Of a DNA stretch of 64,000 nt, positions 52,811 to 64,000 are shown piece after piece (within the stretch, counting starts at the first letter, position 1; every line of letters begins with the position of its first letter). This stretch comes from Microglena sp. YARC (taxonomy: Eukaryota; Chlorophyta; Chlorophyceae; Chlamydomonadales; Chlamydomonadaceae): positions 92,317,247-92,381,246 of the forward strand of contig CM039463.1 of the NCBI GenBank assembly GCA_022414725.1. Reading direction: 5' to 3'. The notes beneath the pieces are model-generated. The model was given only the letters and a program-made list of their open reading frames with translations, had not been told where the DNA came from and did no database searches. Made by a program: the position numbers and the translations under genes.

Positions 52811-55800
52811 GACGCATGCGCTGCCACCTGATCGCCACGGTGGCCTAGGTGTGCAGCAGAGTGTCAGTGGTCAGCATTTTTGTGTGCTACGCATTTCTAG
52901 GCAGTGCTATGGGCATTTGCTGAATAGTTTAGGCCAGCATTTCTACTCATTCATTTTTAACCAGGCCCATGCGTCACCATGCAGTGACATATTGATGCAT
53001 GCGCTGCCACCTGATCGCCATGGTGGCCTAGGTGTGCAGCAGAGTGTTGGTGGTCAGCATTTTTGTGTGCTACATGCGCCCATTTCACTTGTGACAGATT
53101 GAGGCATGCGCTGCCACGATCATCACTGTGGCCTATGCGTCCAGGCTATTTTTGTGTGCTATGCATTACTCAGTGCATTTCTGTCTAGGTTAGCCAGGCC
53201 CATGCGTCACCATGCAGTGACAGATTGATGCATGCGCTGCCACCTGATCACCACGGTGGCCTAGGTGTGCGGCAGAGTGGTGGTGGTCAGGATTTTTGTG
53301 TGCTACGCAGTGCTACATCATTTCTAACTAGTTTAGCCAGGCCCATGCGTCACTATGCAGTGACAGATTGAGGCATGCGCTGCCAGCTGATCATCACTGT
53401 GGCCTAGGTATGCAGCAGAGTGTCGGTGGTCAGCATTTTTGTGTGCTACGCATTTCTACTCAGTGCGACAGCATTTCTGTCTAGGTTAGCCAGGCCCATG
53501 CGTCACCATGCAGTGACAGATTGATGCATGCGCTGCCACCTGATCACCACGGTGGCCTAGGTGTGCGGCAGAGTGGTGGTGGTCAGGATTTTTGTGTGCT
53601 TACGCAGTGCTACATCATTTCTAACTAGTTTAGCCAGGCCCATGCGTCACTATGCAGTGACAGATTGAGGCATGCGCTGCCAGCTGATCATCACTGTGGC
53701 CTAGGTATGCAGCAGAGTGTCGGTGGTCAGCATTTTTGTGTGCTACGCATTTCTACTCAGTGCGACAGCATTTCTGACTAGGTTAGCCAGGCCATGCGTC
53801 ACCATGCAGTGACAGATTGATGCATGCGCTGCCACCTGATCACCACGGTGGCCTAGGTGTGCGGCAGAGTGGTGGTGGTCAGGATTTTTGTGTGCTACGC
53901 AGTGCTACATCATTTCTAACTAGTTTAGCCAGGCCCATGCGTCACTATGCAGTGACAGATTGAGGCATGCGCTGCCAGCTGATCATCACTGTGGCCTAGG
54001 TATGCAGCAGAGTGTCGGTGGTCAGCATTTTTGTGTGCTACGCATTTCTACTCAGTGCGACAGCATTTCTGTCTAGGTTAGCCAGGCCCATGCGTCACCA
54101 TGCAGTGACAGATTGATGCATGCGCTGCCACCTGATCACCACGGTGGCTAGGTGTGCGGCAGAGTGGTGGTGGTCAGGATTTTTGTGTGCTACGCAGTGC
54201 TACATCATTTCTAACTAGTTTAGCCAGGCCATGCGTCACTATGCAGTGACAGATTGAGGCATGCGCTGCCAGCTGATCATCACTGTGGCCTAGGTATGCA
54301 GCAGAGTGTCGGTGGTCAGCATTTTTGTGTGCTACGCATTTCTACTCAGTGCGACAGCATTTCTGTCTAGGTTAGCCAGGCCCATGCGTCACCATGCAGT
54401 GACAGATTGATGCATGCGCTGCCACCTGATCACCACGGTGGCCTAGGTGTGCGGCAGAGTGGTGGTGGTCAGGATTTTTGTGTGCTACGCAGTGCTACAT
54501 CATTTCTAACTAGTTTAGCCAGGCCCATGCGTCACTATGCAGTGACAGATTGAGGCATGCGCTGCCAGCTGATCATCACTGTAGCCTAGGTATGCAGCAG
54601 AGTGTCGGTGGTCAGCATTTTTGTGTGCTACGCCATTCTACTCAGTGCGACAGCATTTCTGTGACTAGGTTAGCCAGGCCCATGCGTCACCATGCAGTGA
54701 CAGATTGATGCATGCGCTGCCACCTGATCACCACGGTGGCCTAGGTGTGCGGCAGAGTGGTGGTGGTCAGGATTTTTGTGTGCTACGCAGTGCTACATCA
54801 TTTCTAACTAGTTTAGCCAGGCCCATGCGTCACTATGCAGTGACAGATTGAGGCATGCGCTGCCAGCTGATCATCACTGTGGCCTAGGTATGCAGCAGAG
54901 TGTCGGTGGTCAGCATTTTTGTGTGCTACGCATTTCTACTCAGTGCGACAGCATTTCTGTCTAGGTTAGCCAGGCCCATGCGTCACCATGCAGTGACAGA
55001 TTGATGCATGCGCTGCCACCTGATCACCACGGTGGCCTAGGTGTGCGGCAGAGTGGTGGTGGTCAGGATTTTTGTGTGCTACGCAGTGCTACATCATTTC
55101 TAACTAGTTTAGCCAGCCCATGCGTCACTATGCAGTGACAGATTGAGGCATGCGCTGCCAGCTGATCATCACTGTGGCCTAGGTATGCAGCAGAGTGTCG
55201 GTGGTCAGCATTTTTGTGTGCTACGCATTTCTACTCAGTGCGACAGCATTTCTGTCTAGGTTAGCTAGGCCCATGCGTCACCATGCAGTGACAGATTGAT
55301 GCATGCGCTGCCACCTGATCACCACGGTGGCCTAGGTGTGCGGCAGAGTGGTGTGGTCAGGATTTTTGTGTGCTACGCAGTGCTACATCATTTCTAACTA
55401 GTTTAGCCAGGCCCATGCGTCACTATGCAGTGACAGATTGAGGCATGCGCTGCCAGCTGATCATCACTGTGGCCTAGGTATGCAGCAGAGTGTCGGTGGT
55501 CAGCATTTTTGTGTGCTACGCATTTCTACTCAGTGCGACAGCATTTCTGTCTAGGTTAGCCAGGCCCATGCGTCACCATGCAGTGACAGATTGATGCATG
55601 CGCTGCCACCTGATCACCACGGTGGCCTAGGTGTGCGGCAGAGTGGTGGTGTCAGGATTTTTGTGTGCTACGCAGTGCTACACATCATTTCTAACTAGTT
55701 AGCCAGGCCCATGCGATACTGCCAGCATGGCAGTATGACAGATTGCCGCTGACATCACTGTGCCTAGGTGCAGCAGAGTTGTCAGCATGTGTGCCTACGC

Positions 55801-57130
55801 TGATCATCACTTGTCTAGTATGCAGCAGAGTGTCGGTGGTCAGCATTTTTGATGTGTGCTACGGCCAGCCCATGCGTGCGTCACCATGCAGTGACAGATT
55901 GATGCATGCGCTGCCACCTGATCACCACGGTGGCCTAGGGTGTGCGGCAGAGTGGTGGTGTCAGGATTTTTGTGTGCTACGCAGTGCTACATCATTTCTA
56001 ACTAGTTTAGCCAGGCCCATGCGTCACTATGCAGTGACAGATTGAGGCATGCGCTGCCAGCTGATCATCACTGTGGCCTAGGTATGCAGCAGAGTGTCGG
56101 TGGTCAGCATTTTTGTGTGCTACGCATTTCTACTCAGTGCGAAAGCATTTTTGACTAGGTTAGCCAGGCCCATGCGTCACCATGCAGTGACAGATTGATG
56201 CATGCGCTGCCACCTGATCACCACGGTGGCCTAGGTGTGCGGCAGAGTGGTGGTGGTCAGGATTTTTGTGTGCTACGCAGTGATTACATTCATTTCTAAC
56301 TAGTTTAGCCAGGCCCATGCGTCACTATGCAGTGACAGATTGAGGCATGCGCTGCCAGCTGATCATCACTGTGGCCTAGGTATGCAGCAGAGTGTCGGTG
56401 GTCAGCATTTTTGTGTGCTACGCATTTCTACTCAGTGCGACAGCATTTCTGACTAGGTTAGCCAGGCCCATGCGTCACCATGCAGTGACAGATTGATGCA
56501 TGCGCTGCCACCTGATCACCACGGTGGCCTAGGTGTGCGGCAGAGTGGTGGTGGTCAGGATTTTTGTGTGCTACGCAGTGCTTCATCATTTCTAACTAGT
56601 TTAGCCAGGCCCATGCGTCACTATGCAGTGACAGATTGAGGCATGCGCTGCCAGCTGATCATCACTGTGGCCTAGGTATGCAGCAGAGTGTCGGTGGTCA
56701 GCATTTTTGTGTGCTACGCATTTCTACTCAGTGCTACATCATTTCTGACTAGGTTAGCCAGGCCCATGCGTCACCATGCAGTGACAGATTGACGCATGCG
56801 CTGCCACCTGATCACCACGGTGGCCTAGGTGTGCAGCAGAGTGTTGGTGCTCTGTATTTTTGTGTGCTACGCGTTTTTGTGTTCTACGCATTTCTACGCA
56901 GTGCTACGGCATATCTGCCTAGTTCAGCCAGGCCCATGCGTCACCATGCAGCGACAGATTGACGCATGCGATGCCACCTGATCGCCACAGTGGCCTAGAT
57001 GTGCGGCCGAGTGGTGGTGGTCAATATTTTGTGTGCTACGCATTTTTGTGTGCTACATATTGTCAGTGTTTTTGTGTGCTGCGCATTTCTACGCAGTGCT
57101 ACGGCATTTTGGTCTAGTTTAGCCAGGCCC
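52811..57130 (+). repeat. Dimeric (higher-order) satellite array, about 296-bp period
   Basis: Two related monomers alternate: A of 143 bp (GATGCATGCGCTGCCACCTG) and B of 153 bp (GAGGCATGCGCTGCCAGCTG). The A landmark GGCAGAGTGG recurs at 53271, 53567, 53863, 54158, 54453, 54751, 55047, 55342, 55637, 55946, 56241 and 56539, mostly 295-298 bp apart. Core dimers are nearly identical; the outer monomers (52811-53220 and after 56750) are diverged. A scrambled partial unit lies at 55690-55880. No coding content. Confidence 0.95.
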
Positions 57131-57225
57131 ATGCGCCACCATGCAGCGACAGATTGACACTGCGCTGCCTCCTGATAGCCACGGTGGCCTATGTGTGCGG
57201 GATGTGTGATTGTCTGTGTGTCGGG

Positions 57226-57260
<35 letters not shown>

Positions 57261-57475
57261 ACTTGGCCTATGCGTGCGGCAGAGTGGTGGTGGTCAGTTT
57301 GTTGTGTGCTACGCGTCAAAAATTGAGCGACCCGGCGTGATTTCTGTACGACGCGCTGCCCCTCGAACCTCGCGGAGCGCGGGGGGGGGCGGGGGGCATT
57401 TCCAACTAGTTTAACCAGACCCATGCGTCACCACACAGCGACAGAATAACGCATGCGCTGCCACCTAATGGCCAC
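57131..57475 (+). repeat. Diverged satellite edge with a poly(G) tract
   Basis: Degenerate monomer pieces (GTGGCCTATGTGTGCGG; AGACCCATGCGTCACC) surround a G run of about 30 nt at 57230-57259. A further fragment is at 58228-58290. Confidence 0.8.
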
Positions 57476-57489
57476 GGTGAACTTTTTGT

Positions 57490-57560
57490 TATTGTGAAAG
57501 GTATTTTAGCCCAGGAGGTTGGTCTTGTGACACAAACCAGCGACACCAAGGATTCAAGCA
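57490..57560 (+). repeat. Dispersed repeat R1, partial
   Basis: ATTGTGAAAGGTATTTTAGC, CCCAGGAGGT and CCAGCGACACCAAGGATTCA match the R1 family. Confidence 0.65.
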
Positions 57561-57739
57561 GGCGACACAGAAAATTGGCGGCGAGTGGGTTCGAAATTAG
57601 CAAGGGTTGAGCTGTCCAAGGTTTGGAAGGGTGGAGAGTGGGTATACGAGACCCAGGGTTGGGACGTGATGGACAGGCAGACATGCAGGCAGGCACTTGG
57701 ACAAAGCAGTGACCCTGGGAGCTCCGCAAAAAAACTCAC

Positions 57740-57902
57740 CTTGTCCTCAATTCTGACAGGAAGCGTGGAAGCAGGGTGTGAGCTATGGCTTCCACCACGG
57801 ACCAGATGCCCGAGCTCTGATTGCCGACTGACATCAGAGTCGGCAGATTCACTTCGTTGTAGACTCCTAGCTGCCGCAATTCGGTGCAGATTTTGATAAC
57901 TC
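57740..57902 (-). CDS. Dynamin-superfamily GTPase exon with an altered P-loop
   Basis: On minus, CTCTTTAG precedes and GTGAGT follows. The frame reads ELRQLGVYNEVNLPTLMSVG, then NQSSGIWSVVEAI and LLPRF. This is the start of a dynamin G domain (LP...VG.QSSGKSSVLEA....LPR). In the canonical P-loop GxxxxGKS the Lys and Ser contact the nucleotide phosphates and Mg; here those positions are Ile and Trp. No neighbouring exons (switch motifs) were found, and satellite lies on both sides. It is either a pseudo-exon, a nucleotide-binding-dead paralogue, or contains sequence errors. Confidence 0.55.
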
Positions 57903-57913
57903 CTAAAGAGAGG

Positions 57914-57943
57914 GTATGTGTGTGTGTGTGTGTGTGTGTGTAT
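57914..57943 (+). repeat. GT microsatellite
   Basis: About 13 GT dinucleotides, just outside the dynamin exon acceptor. Confidence 0.95.
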
Positions 57944-58082
57944 GTTTGAAGTCGGCAACATTTAACAGTCTTGTCTTAGGAATCCTTCACAGTGAAATCC
58001 CGGTCCGGGACGGAGCTGGCCGGAAGCTGACCGGACCGAGCTGGCCGGTAGCGAGATCCCTGTATGTTAACATATTTATAGA

Positions 58083-58197
58083 TGTATGTATGTATGTATG
58101 TATGTATGTATGTATGTATGTATGTATGTATGTATGTATGTATGTATGTATGTATGTATGTATGTATGTATGTATGTATGTATGTATGTACGTGTGT
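58083..58197 (+). repeat. GTAT microsatellite
   Basis: About 27 tetranucleotides, nearly perfect. Confidence 0.95.
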
Positions 58198-58227
58198 ATG
58201 TACTAGTAGGGTAGCCCCCACCCCCAG

Positions 58228-58300
58228 CCTGGGGAGACATTTCTGACTAGTTTAACCAGACCCATGAGTCGCCATGCAGCAACAGAATGGCGAGGCGTCG
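58228..58300 (+). repeat. Satellite monomer fragment
   Basis: ACATTTCTGACTAGTTTAAC and CCATGCAGCAACAGA match the 52.8-57.1 kb satellite, about 0.8 kb beyond the array. Confidence 0.7.
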
Positions 58301-58429
58301 TCAAAAGAAAAAATCAGTAAAGGCGGATAATCCACTTACTTGATTTTAAGGGAGCTGGAAGGCCTGACTCCAAATCCAAGTCGAGAAGGACAGTGCCGAT
58401 AATGCAGGCGAGATGTGCAAAGCATTTTT

Positions 58430-58580
58430 ACCAGATCTAGGTGTAGAACTAGATATTTGTGTGGAAGAGACTTGAAACCAGATCTAGGTGTAGAACCAGG
58501 TATTGGTGTGGAAGAGACTTGAAACTAGATCTAGGTGTAGAACCAGATATTTGTGTGGAAGGGAATTGTAACCAGAGGTT
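58430..58580 (+). repeat. About 49-bp minisatellite
   Basis: Three units with CCAGATCTAGGTGTAGAAC and TTGTGTGGAAGAGACTTG. Confidence 0.8.
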
Positions 58581-58719
58581 AGGAGCCTGATCTGCAGGAA
58601 ACCACTGGGCTCAGATAATCCTTTTAAGAGAATAGGCTAGGAGGTTTAGAAGCTCCTGCGCTGAGACCTGAGAGGCACAAAACACAATGTGTGCATGTGA
58701 ATGTGTGGGTGTGGTGTGG

Positions 58720-58750
<31 letters not shown>

Positions 58751-59530
58751 GGGGAGGCTCCAAAGACGGAAGTTGCAGGTAGTAGCAAGTAGCAAGTTGC
58801 AGGTAGTAGCAAGTAGCAAGTTGCAAGTGGAAAGTACTATAGTTATGTTTTTGTCTCCTGTGCCGGAATGAAGCATTGGGAACTGCAAAGCCACGCAAAT
58901 TCAGACAGATCAGGATGATGATGGATGTCAAAAAATCAGGATGATCAGGATGAACAAAAAACAGGATGACGATAGACGTACACATGGACGTACATGTATC
59001 ACCCGCTTGTCAGGAGTTCCAGTCATAGGAGAGGCGAAATATTTGCTGAGATGGAATATTTGGCTTATTACAGAGGTAATATTGGGGCTATTGCAGAGGT
59101 GAAATCTTTTTTGTCACGGTTGGCTAAGTCCCTTGGGCCTAACTATGGCATTTGCACTTGTAAAACAAATCTAGAACGATCTATTAATACTGGTAATTAC
59201 GTGACAGGGACACCGAGGATAGAATGCACCGCTGTTTTAATATAGACCGCAATGACTAGAATCGGGGCCTGGTTTTTGCTGGCGGTAGTGGTGGGAAATA
59301 TGGAGATAGTACATGCGAAAATACCCCTGGACTGTGGTATATGAATACCTTGTAACACGGAGTGTCTTGTAACTGGAAGCCTAAGAAATGATCTTAGGAG
59401 TTTAGACGGCCCTAAGAGTCAGAAGCACGGCTTAAGACTCCCTTCCCGCTTCCAGCGCGTCTAGACCCTAATGGAACCCTCGTTTTAGGTATTCCCGAGT
59501 AGCTGATCACACACTAGGTCAATTCGCTCG
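58581..59530. other. No gene recognised; possible gypsy 3' flank
   Basis: G run of about 20 nt at 58735-58754; GTAGCAAGTAGCAAGTTGCA duplication at 58775-58830. The part 59250-59530 may be the 3' LTR of the gypsy element, but its partner is outside the window. Confidence 0.4.
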
Positions 59531-59541
59531 GTTTCAACTGC

Positions 59542-61260
59542 CTACAGAAGTCGTTCGTCATCTGTCGGAAAGTCGTCACCACCGCGTGGCAACTCAGTGG
59601 GAGGATCGTTATCCACCACAATTCCCCCTTCTCTAGCCCTAGCCTTCTCCTGAAGTCTAGTACTCTTTCGAATGAGAAACTCATCAGGGGTTACAGTCGC
59701 ATAATCCCTGTGAGTAGGTTTTTTAACCGTTTTAGGTTTCGGGTCGTTGGCACCTATCACGGGTCGTACCCGAGAAGGGTGTTGTCTCCAATACAAATCG
59801 AAATGGTTCAGAGCACATAGGTAACCAACTCTTCTTCGAGTTCCCAAGAGTGAACATGGTCTGAGTGTAACCATTGTACATAGTAATACACCGTACCAGA
59901 CTGTATCTTGTGATCAACAACGTTGCTAATCTCGTAGATAGGTTCACCGCATGTGCGTAACAATTCCGGATTTGGTCTAATAAACCCAGTCCCGTCGGAT
60001 AGGTATTCTTTGACAAGAGATTACGTGAAACGTTTGGATGAATCTTCCATCCTTCGGGGAGGGATAGAGTCACTGCATTGGTCTCCCCCCTCTTTTGGAT
60101 AGTGTGAGAGATTTTGTAGGGACCAACGAATCTGGGCATGAGCTTCCGAGTCATACCAGGCCAGTATTTGATGTTCTTCGAGTTCAACAAAAACTTCCTG
60201 ACCGTGAGTATACTTCACCGGTCGACGGTGCAAGTCTGCATACGTTTTTGACGATCCTTCGCGGATTTTAAGCGCTGCCTTGGCCGTGTCATATGCATTA
60301 TTCATATGCTCGACCCAGGACAGGGCTGGTTGATGTGCCGTAGCGATGACATCATCTGATGGTTGTAGTGCCACTCGAGGGTATCTACCGTACAGCAACC
60401 GAAACGGAAAATCTCGAATGCTTCTGTTGTACGAGTTGTTGATGGCGAATTTGTGCATTCGGCAAAAGACTGGCCCAATTTTTCTGAATTCGCAGAGGAA
60501 AAATGGCGAAGAGTGTCCTTCGAGAACGCTGTTCATACGTTCTGTTTGACCATCTGTTTGTGGGTGAAATGCAGTCGACATTCCAGGTCGGATAGCGCAC
60601 AGAGTTAAGAGTGTTTTGCCAAAATTTACTCGTGAACTTAACATCGCGATCAGAGATGATGGAAAGCGGATGGCCTTGTTCGCTGAGCACGCGCTCGTGG
60701 AACAGAGGGTAGCAATCTTTTTCAGCATCGTCTGTCGTTTTGCATGGGATAAGTTTGACCATCTTCGTAAGGCGATCAACGATCACGTAGAATCTGATCA
60801 AAACCATTCGATTTCGGTAGCCCAACGATGAAGTCCATGGACAGTGAATCGAAGGGGCGGTCGGAATCGAAAGGGGTTGAAGGTTACCCTGCGGGTTCTG
60901 ATGTGAAATTTTTACCCGTTGGCAAGAATCACAGTGGCGTACGTAATCAACGACATCGAGTCGCATGGCAGGCCACCAATAGTAGCGTGCAACAGATCGA
61001 AAAAGTTCGGTCGATGCCTCCATGTCCACTTCGTTGGGATCGTGGAAAGCAAACAAAATCCGAGCTTTGAGACGAATTACCATTTGGTACAACGATCTGC
61101 GAGTCAGATGCTGCTCGTATGGATTTGCCGGTGCCAACCCAGAAACCATCTGCCCGTTTGGAGAGGTACTTGGTATTGTGCGGATTATCGAACCACAAGT
61201 CTTCCGTGTAACCATGCAAAATATCTGGGGCTATTTCGCGCATGTGGAGTGGGTCATTTG
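59542..61260 (-). pseudogene. gypsy integrase and C-terminal region
   Basis: On minus: YYWWPAMRLDVVDYVRHCD-SCQR is the C-terminal half of the HHCC zinc domain; SMDFIVGLP holds the first catalytic Asp; VIVDRLTKMVKLIP and IISDRDVKFTSKFW hold the second Asp region; HPQTDGQTERMN holds the third acidic residue (Glu). A frameshift near 60790 separates the first two blocks and another near 60640 the second and third. Then come KYTHGQEVFVELE and FVGPYKISHTI, the GPY/F-type tail. Inactive as it stands. Confidence 0.8.
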
Positions 61261-61900
61261 CGGACAGCCTCTGAATGAACAAAGCCGTAGCCTCTGAGAA
61301 GGCTGGATTCCTACTCAGAGGGTCAGCTACGTTAGTACGGCCCGCGATATGAGCCACTTCATGTTCGTGAAGCGCGAGAAAAACTCAAGATATCGTGCCT
61401 GCTTTCTGCTCAGCATGGGCTGATTTGCAAGGTAGACGAGGGGTTCGTGGTCGGGTGTCAAGTTCGAACTTGCCAGTGCAACCTTCGAGGTAGCATCGCC
61501 ATTCTTTCAAGGCCAAGTACACTGCGAGTATTCTTGCTCGCCCGTGGAGTAGTTTCGTTCAGCGCTTGAGAATTTGTGAGAGTGGTACGCGATGGGTCGC
61601 CCATCTTTGCATGAGAACGCCCCCTGTACCAACGACAGAAGCATCGGTTACCGCCCGATAGTCCTTCGCTGGGTCAGGGTGTGCAAGCAAAGGAGCTTCG
61701 TAAGACTTTCTTTGATGCCGAGGAATGCCTCCTGGCAGGCTTGGGTCCAAACATTTTGAAATGCAGGTCCCTTGAGCCCTGCCTGTCGTTTTTCCGAGTG
61801 GTTTCGGACTTGGTGTCACCGTCGGTGATTTTGTCAGTCCTGGCGGTTTCAATTTCGGTGAAATCGGTGCTGGCCTGTCTGTTAGATTCGAAAATCTGGA
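61261..61900 (-). pseudogene. gypsy RNase H region
   Basis: YRAVTDASVVGTGGVLMQ marks the first catalytic Asp of RNase H, and HIAGRTNVADPLSR is the C-terminal marker before integrase. Several frame changes lie between them. Confidence 0.7.
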
Positions 61901-62560
61901 TTAGAGGGGCTGCGAGCGTCGAGTAACCTTGGATAAACTTTCTGAAAAAGTTAGAGAGTCCTAGGAACTGCTGAACTTCCTTCGAGGAGGTAGGTGTGGG
62001 CCAATCTGCAACTGCTTTCACCTTCGTTTCGTTGACTCGGACGCCTTCACCGGAGAGCACATGCCCTAGGTATTTGACTTCCGGTCTATAGAAGAAACAC
62101 TTTTCTCGTTTTAGAAAGAGGTGGTTCTTTTCAAGACGTTGTAACACAATTCGAATGTGTTTTTCGTGTTCTTCATCATTACTACTGTAGATGAGAATAT
62201 CATCCAAGTAAATGACGACGAATTTGCCAATTAAATCTCTGAACACGGTGTTCATGACTTTTGTAAAGGCCGAGGGTGCATTTGCTAGCCCAAAAGGGAG
62301 AACCTTGAATTCATAGAGTTCCATCGGGGTTATGAACGCAGTTTTCGGGACGTCTGAATCAAGTAACCGTATGTTGTGGTACGCATTACGTAAATCCAGA
62401 TTTGAGAACACACTAGCTCCTCGAAACTGAGAGTCAAACAGATCGTCAATTCGTGGGAGGGGATAGCGATTTTGGTACCGTGACCTTTGTTCAATTTACG
62501 ATAGTCGATAGCCATCCTCCAAGAGCCATCGGGTTTGGCGATGAAAAAGGACTGGTGCGC
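61901..62560 (-). pseudogene. gypsy reverse transcriptase
   Basis: On minus: MAIDYRKLNK, then FSNLDLRNAYHNIRL, VLPFGLANAPSAF, VVIYLDDILIYS (YLDD at 62210-62199, catalytic), and VKYLGHVLSGEGV. These are ordered palm motifs of gypsy RT. The N-terminal block is offset by a frameshift near 62410-62440; the palm itself is intact over about 240 residues. Confidence 0.85.
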
Positions 62561-63333
62561 CCCAACGGGCTCGAGCTAGGGCTGATGTAGCCTTTGGCCA
62601 ACAAGTCTTTAAACTTGGTTTTGGACCTCTAGCAGTTCTGCGGGGACAACGGTGTCCTCGAGAGAATTGTGGGGATGCCGCCTCCGTGAGGGGGCATACG
62701 AATGGGGTGTCAGCCCTAAGGTCAGAAATCTTGTCCGCCGGGGCGAAGACCTTTTTTAAAGTCCGTTTCGCAACCCGAGATTATCCGTTCGTGTTTCGTT
62801 TGTTGCACCGTGTTTGCTTGTGCTGCCGTTACTCGAATTGTAAAGGCATCGTCGTCTTGGTCACTGATGTGACTAGGACTTCGAAACAATTGAGTTTTTG
62901 TTTTGATTTGCGGATAAACTTTTTAAGTGCTCTGTTAGACAGGACTCCTGGCGTTTTTCGCTGTGCTGTGTCAAAAAATTCGATACGTGCCAAAGTATAA
63001 GCAACCAATTCCTTGATGGAGAGAGGTTCCGACTCGAGTCGGGTGGAGTACAGTTCGACTGCTACTCTAACGTTTATGCTTTTTAGCTATTTTGAAACTG
63101 GCTCTGAGACGTGTCTCTTCAAAACCAAATGCAGCCACCCGTCTGCATAATCCAACTTCTTCCGAGAAGTGCGGTGGTGCCGGGCCCTAGCGTAGGGAGG
63201 ACATAAGCAGATTAATTTCTGACCTTTGTTTGCCTAAGTTCAGGACAAAACTCGCTCTCGTAGTAGTGAGGACTTGGGATCCATCAGCTACCCGCACCAT
63301 GACTGTGAGCCCGTAAAGGTGGCTAAACCTGCC

Positions 63334-63582
63334 CTAGCACAGAATTCTGCGTCTACGAAGACAGAGTCCTGCTCCACTGTCAATGAGAACTTTGCCAGAT
63401 ACCACCGATAGGGTGGCCTCAAAGTGTGCGGTAGCTTGGTCCGCGTGGACACAAGCTGTTGTGCAAGCAGATATGCATGGAATGGCAGGAGGCGGGGCAG
63501 GGTCGGAAGGCAAGGAGGGGATGTGGTCTGTGCTGTAGATGGTGTTACACAGATAGTAGGGACGGAAACTGAAAAAAGACAT
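63334..63582 (-). pseudogene. gypsy protease
   Basis: Frame contains HFEATLSVVSGKVLIDSGAG; DSG is the aspartic protease catalytic triplet. The frame ends soon after, so the C-terminal half is broken. 62560-63330, between protease and RT, carries only short frames. Confidence 0.65.
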
Positions 63583-63613
63583 CCCTATCTATGTCTACAA
63601 GCAGACCTACATC

Positions 63614-64000
63614 CTACTTCCTAACGGTAGGGCAGCTAGGGCACTTGGAGGGGGCAGTGGCTGTAGCGGCCGTGCGCTTCGTATCACACTTGTAACATAA
63701 GTTACCCTCCTTAGCTAGGTTAATAGCATCCGGTGTCCAGGGCTGACCGTCAGCCTGCTTCCACTTATGCTTTTCAGCTAATTGTAGCTGTCCCGCAGGC
63801 TGGAAAAGCGGGGGGGCCGTTGCAGCTGGAGTCTGGGCCGTGCCCTTCTTGTGCTTGTGCTGGGTGGGACCCCTCGTGAGGTCCACAGGCCGTTTGCCTT
63901 TGCCTGAACGTACATGGCCGAGTAGGGGTTGGTGTTTTGGTGGCCAGCAAGTTCAGTTTCAATGGCAGCAGCATGTTCGACAAGCTCGTCTAAAGAGGAA
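63614..64000 (-). pseudogene. gypsy gag C-terminus with zinc-knuckle remnant
   Basis: Reads NLCYKCDTKRT and then KCPSC, a degenerate CCHC knuckle position, preceded by a Lys/Gln-rich linker (HKWKQADGQPW). Continues past the right edge of the window. Confidence 0.55.

Larger units (their letters stand above)
59540..64000 (-). mobile_element. Decayed Ty3/gypsy LTR retrotransposon, truncated by the window edge
   Basis: Read on minus from the right edge: gag end, protease, reverse transcriptase, RNase H, integrase, in gypsy order. Frameshifts and stops separate most domains. The 5' LTR and most of gag lie beyond position 64000. The 3' LTR was not resolved. No chromodomain is visible after the integrase. 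Confidence 0.85.

Overview
The window looks like nuclear DNA from a repeat-rich eukaryote, most likely a green alga (inference). It holds spliced genes with GT/AG introns, a piece of a plastid-type ribosomal protein S1 gene, an RWP-RK/NIN-like regulator N-terminus, LTR and non-LTR retroelements, hAT-type miniature elements, a tRNA-derived short repeat, a dimeric satellite and many minisatellites and poly(G/C) tracts. There are no operons and no prokaryotic features. Only a small fraction is convincingly protein-coding.

Layout. 1-5.8 kb: long-period tandem repeats and a broken leucine-rich-repeat gene (2.8-4.0 kb). 5.85-6.6 kb: 5'-truncated 3' end of a non-LTR retrotransposon. 6.6-12 kb: dispersed repeats and minisatellites, no gene seen. 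12.06-17.42 kb (minus): a complete seven-exon gene for a 619-residue F-box plus seven-blade RCC1 protein, the best gene in the window. 17.4-23.7 kb: repeats, a decayed copia gag-protease piece, a chromodomain relic. 23.755-28.276 kb: a 4.5-kb LTR element with 350-bp LTRs and a 5-bp target duplication, apparently lacking reverse transcriptase. 28.7-31.4 kb: a candidate minus-strand exon pair, then the first two exons of a NIN-like (NLP) gene on plus. 31.4-41.5 kb: repeats, two inverted tRNA-derived SINEs, and a large hAT-like insertion inside another repeat. 41.6-52.8 kb (minus): the 3' four exons of a plastid S1 gene spread through introns of 2.3, 4.2 and 4.0 kb that are mostly tandem repeats. 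52.8-57.5 kb: about 4.5 kb of dimeric satellite. 57.74-57.90 kb: one dynamin-like exon. 59.5-64.0 kb (minus): a decayed Ty3/gypsy element running off the right edge.

The most interesting pattern is that introns of the two best gene models (RCC1/F-box and S1) contain tandem arrays whose units include a splice site together with 16 to about 100 nt of the adjoining exon. At least six boundaries or exon pieces show this: acceptor-edge copies at RCC1 exons 6 and 7 and S1 exon b, donor-edge copies at S1 exons a and c, and internal echoes of exon c. The introns therefore carry series of decoy acceptors and donors. This could be replication-slippage growth of introns from exon edges, or a source of alternative splice sites; RNA evidence would decide.
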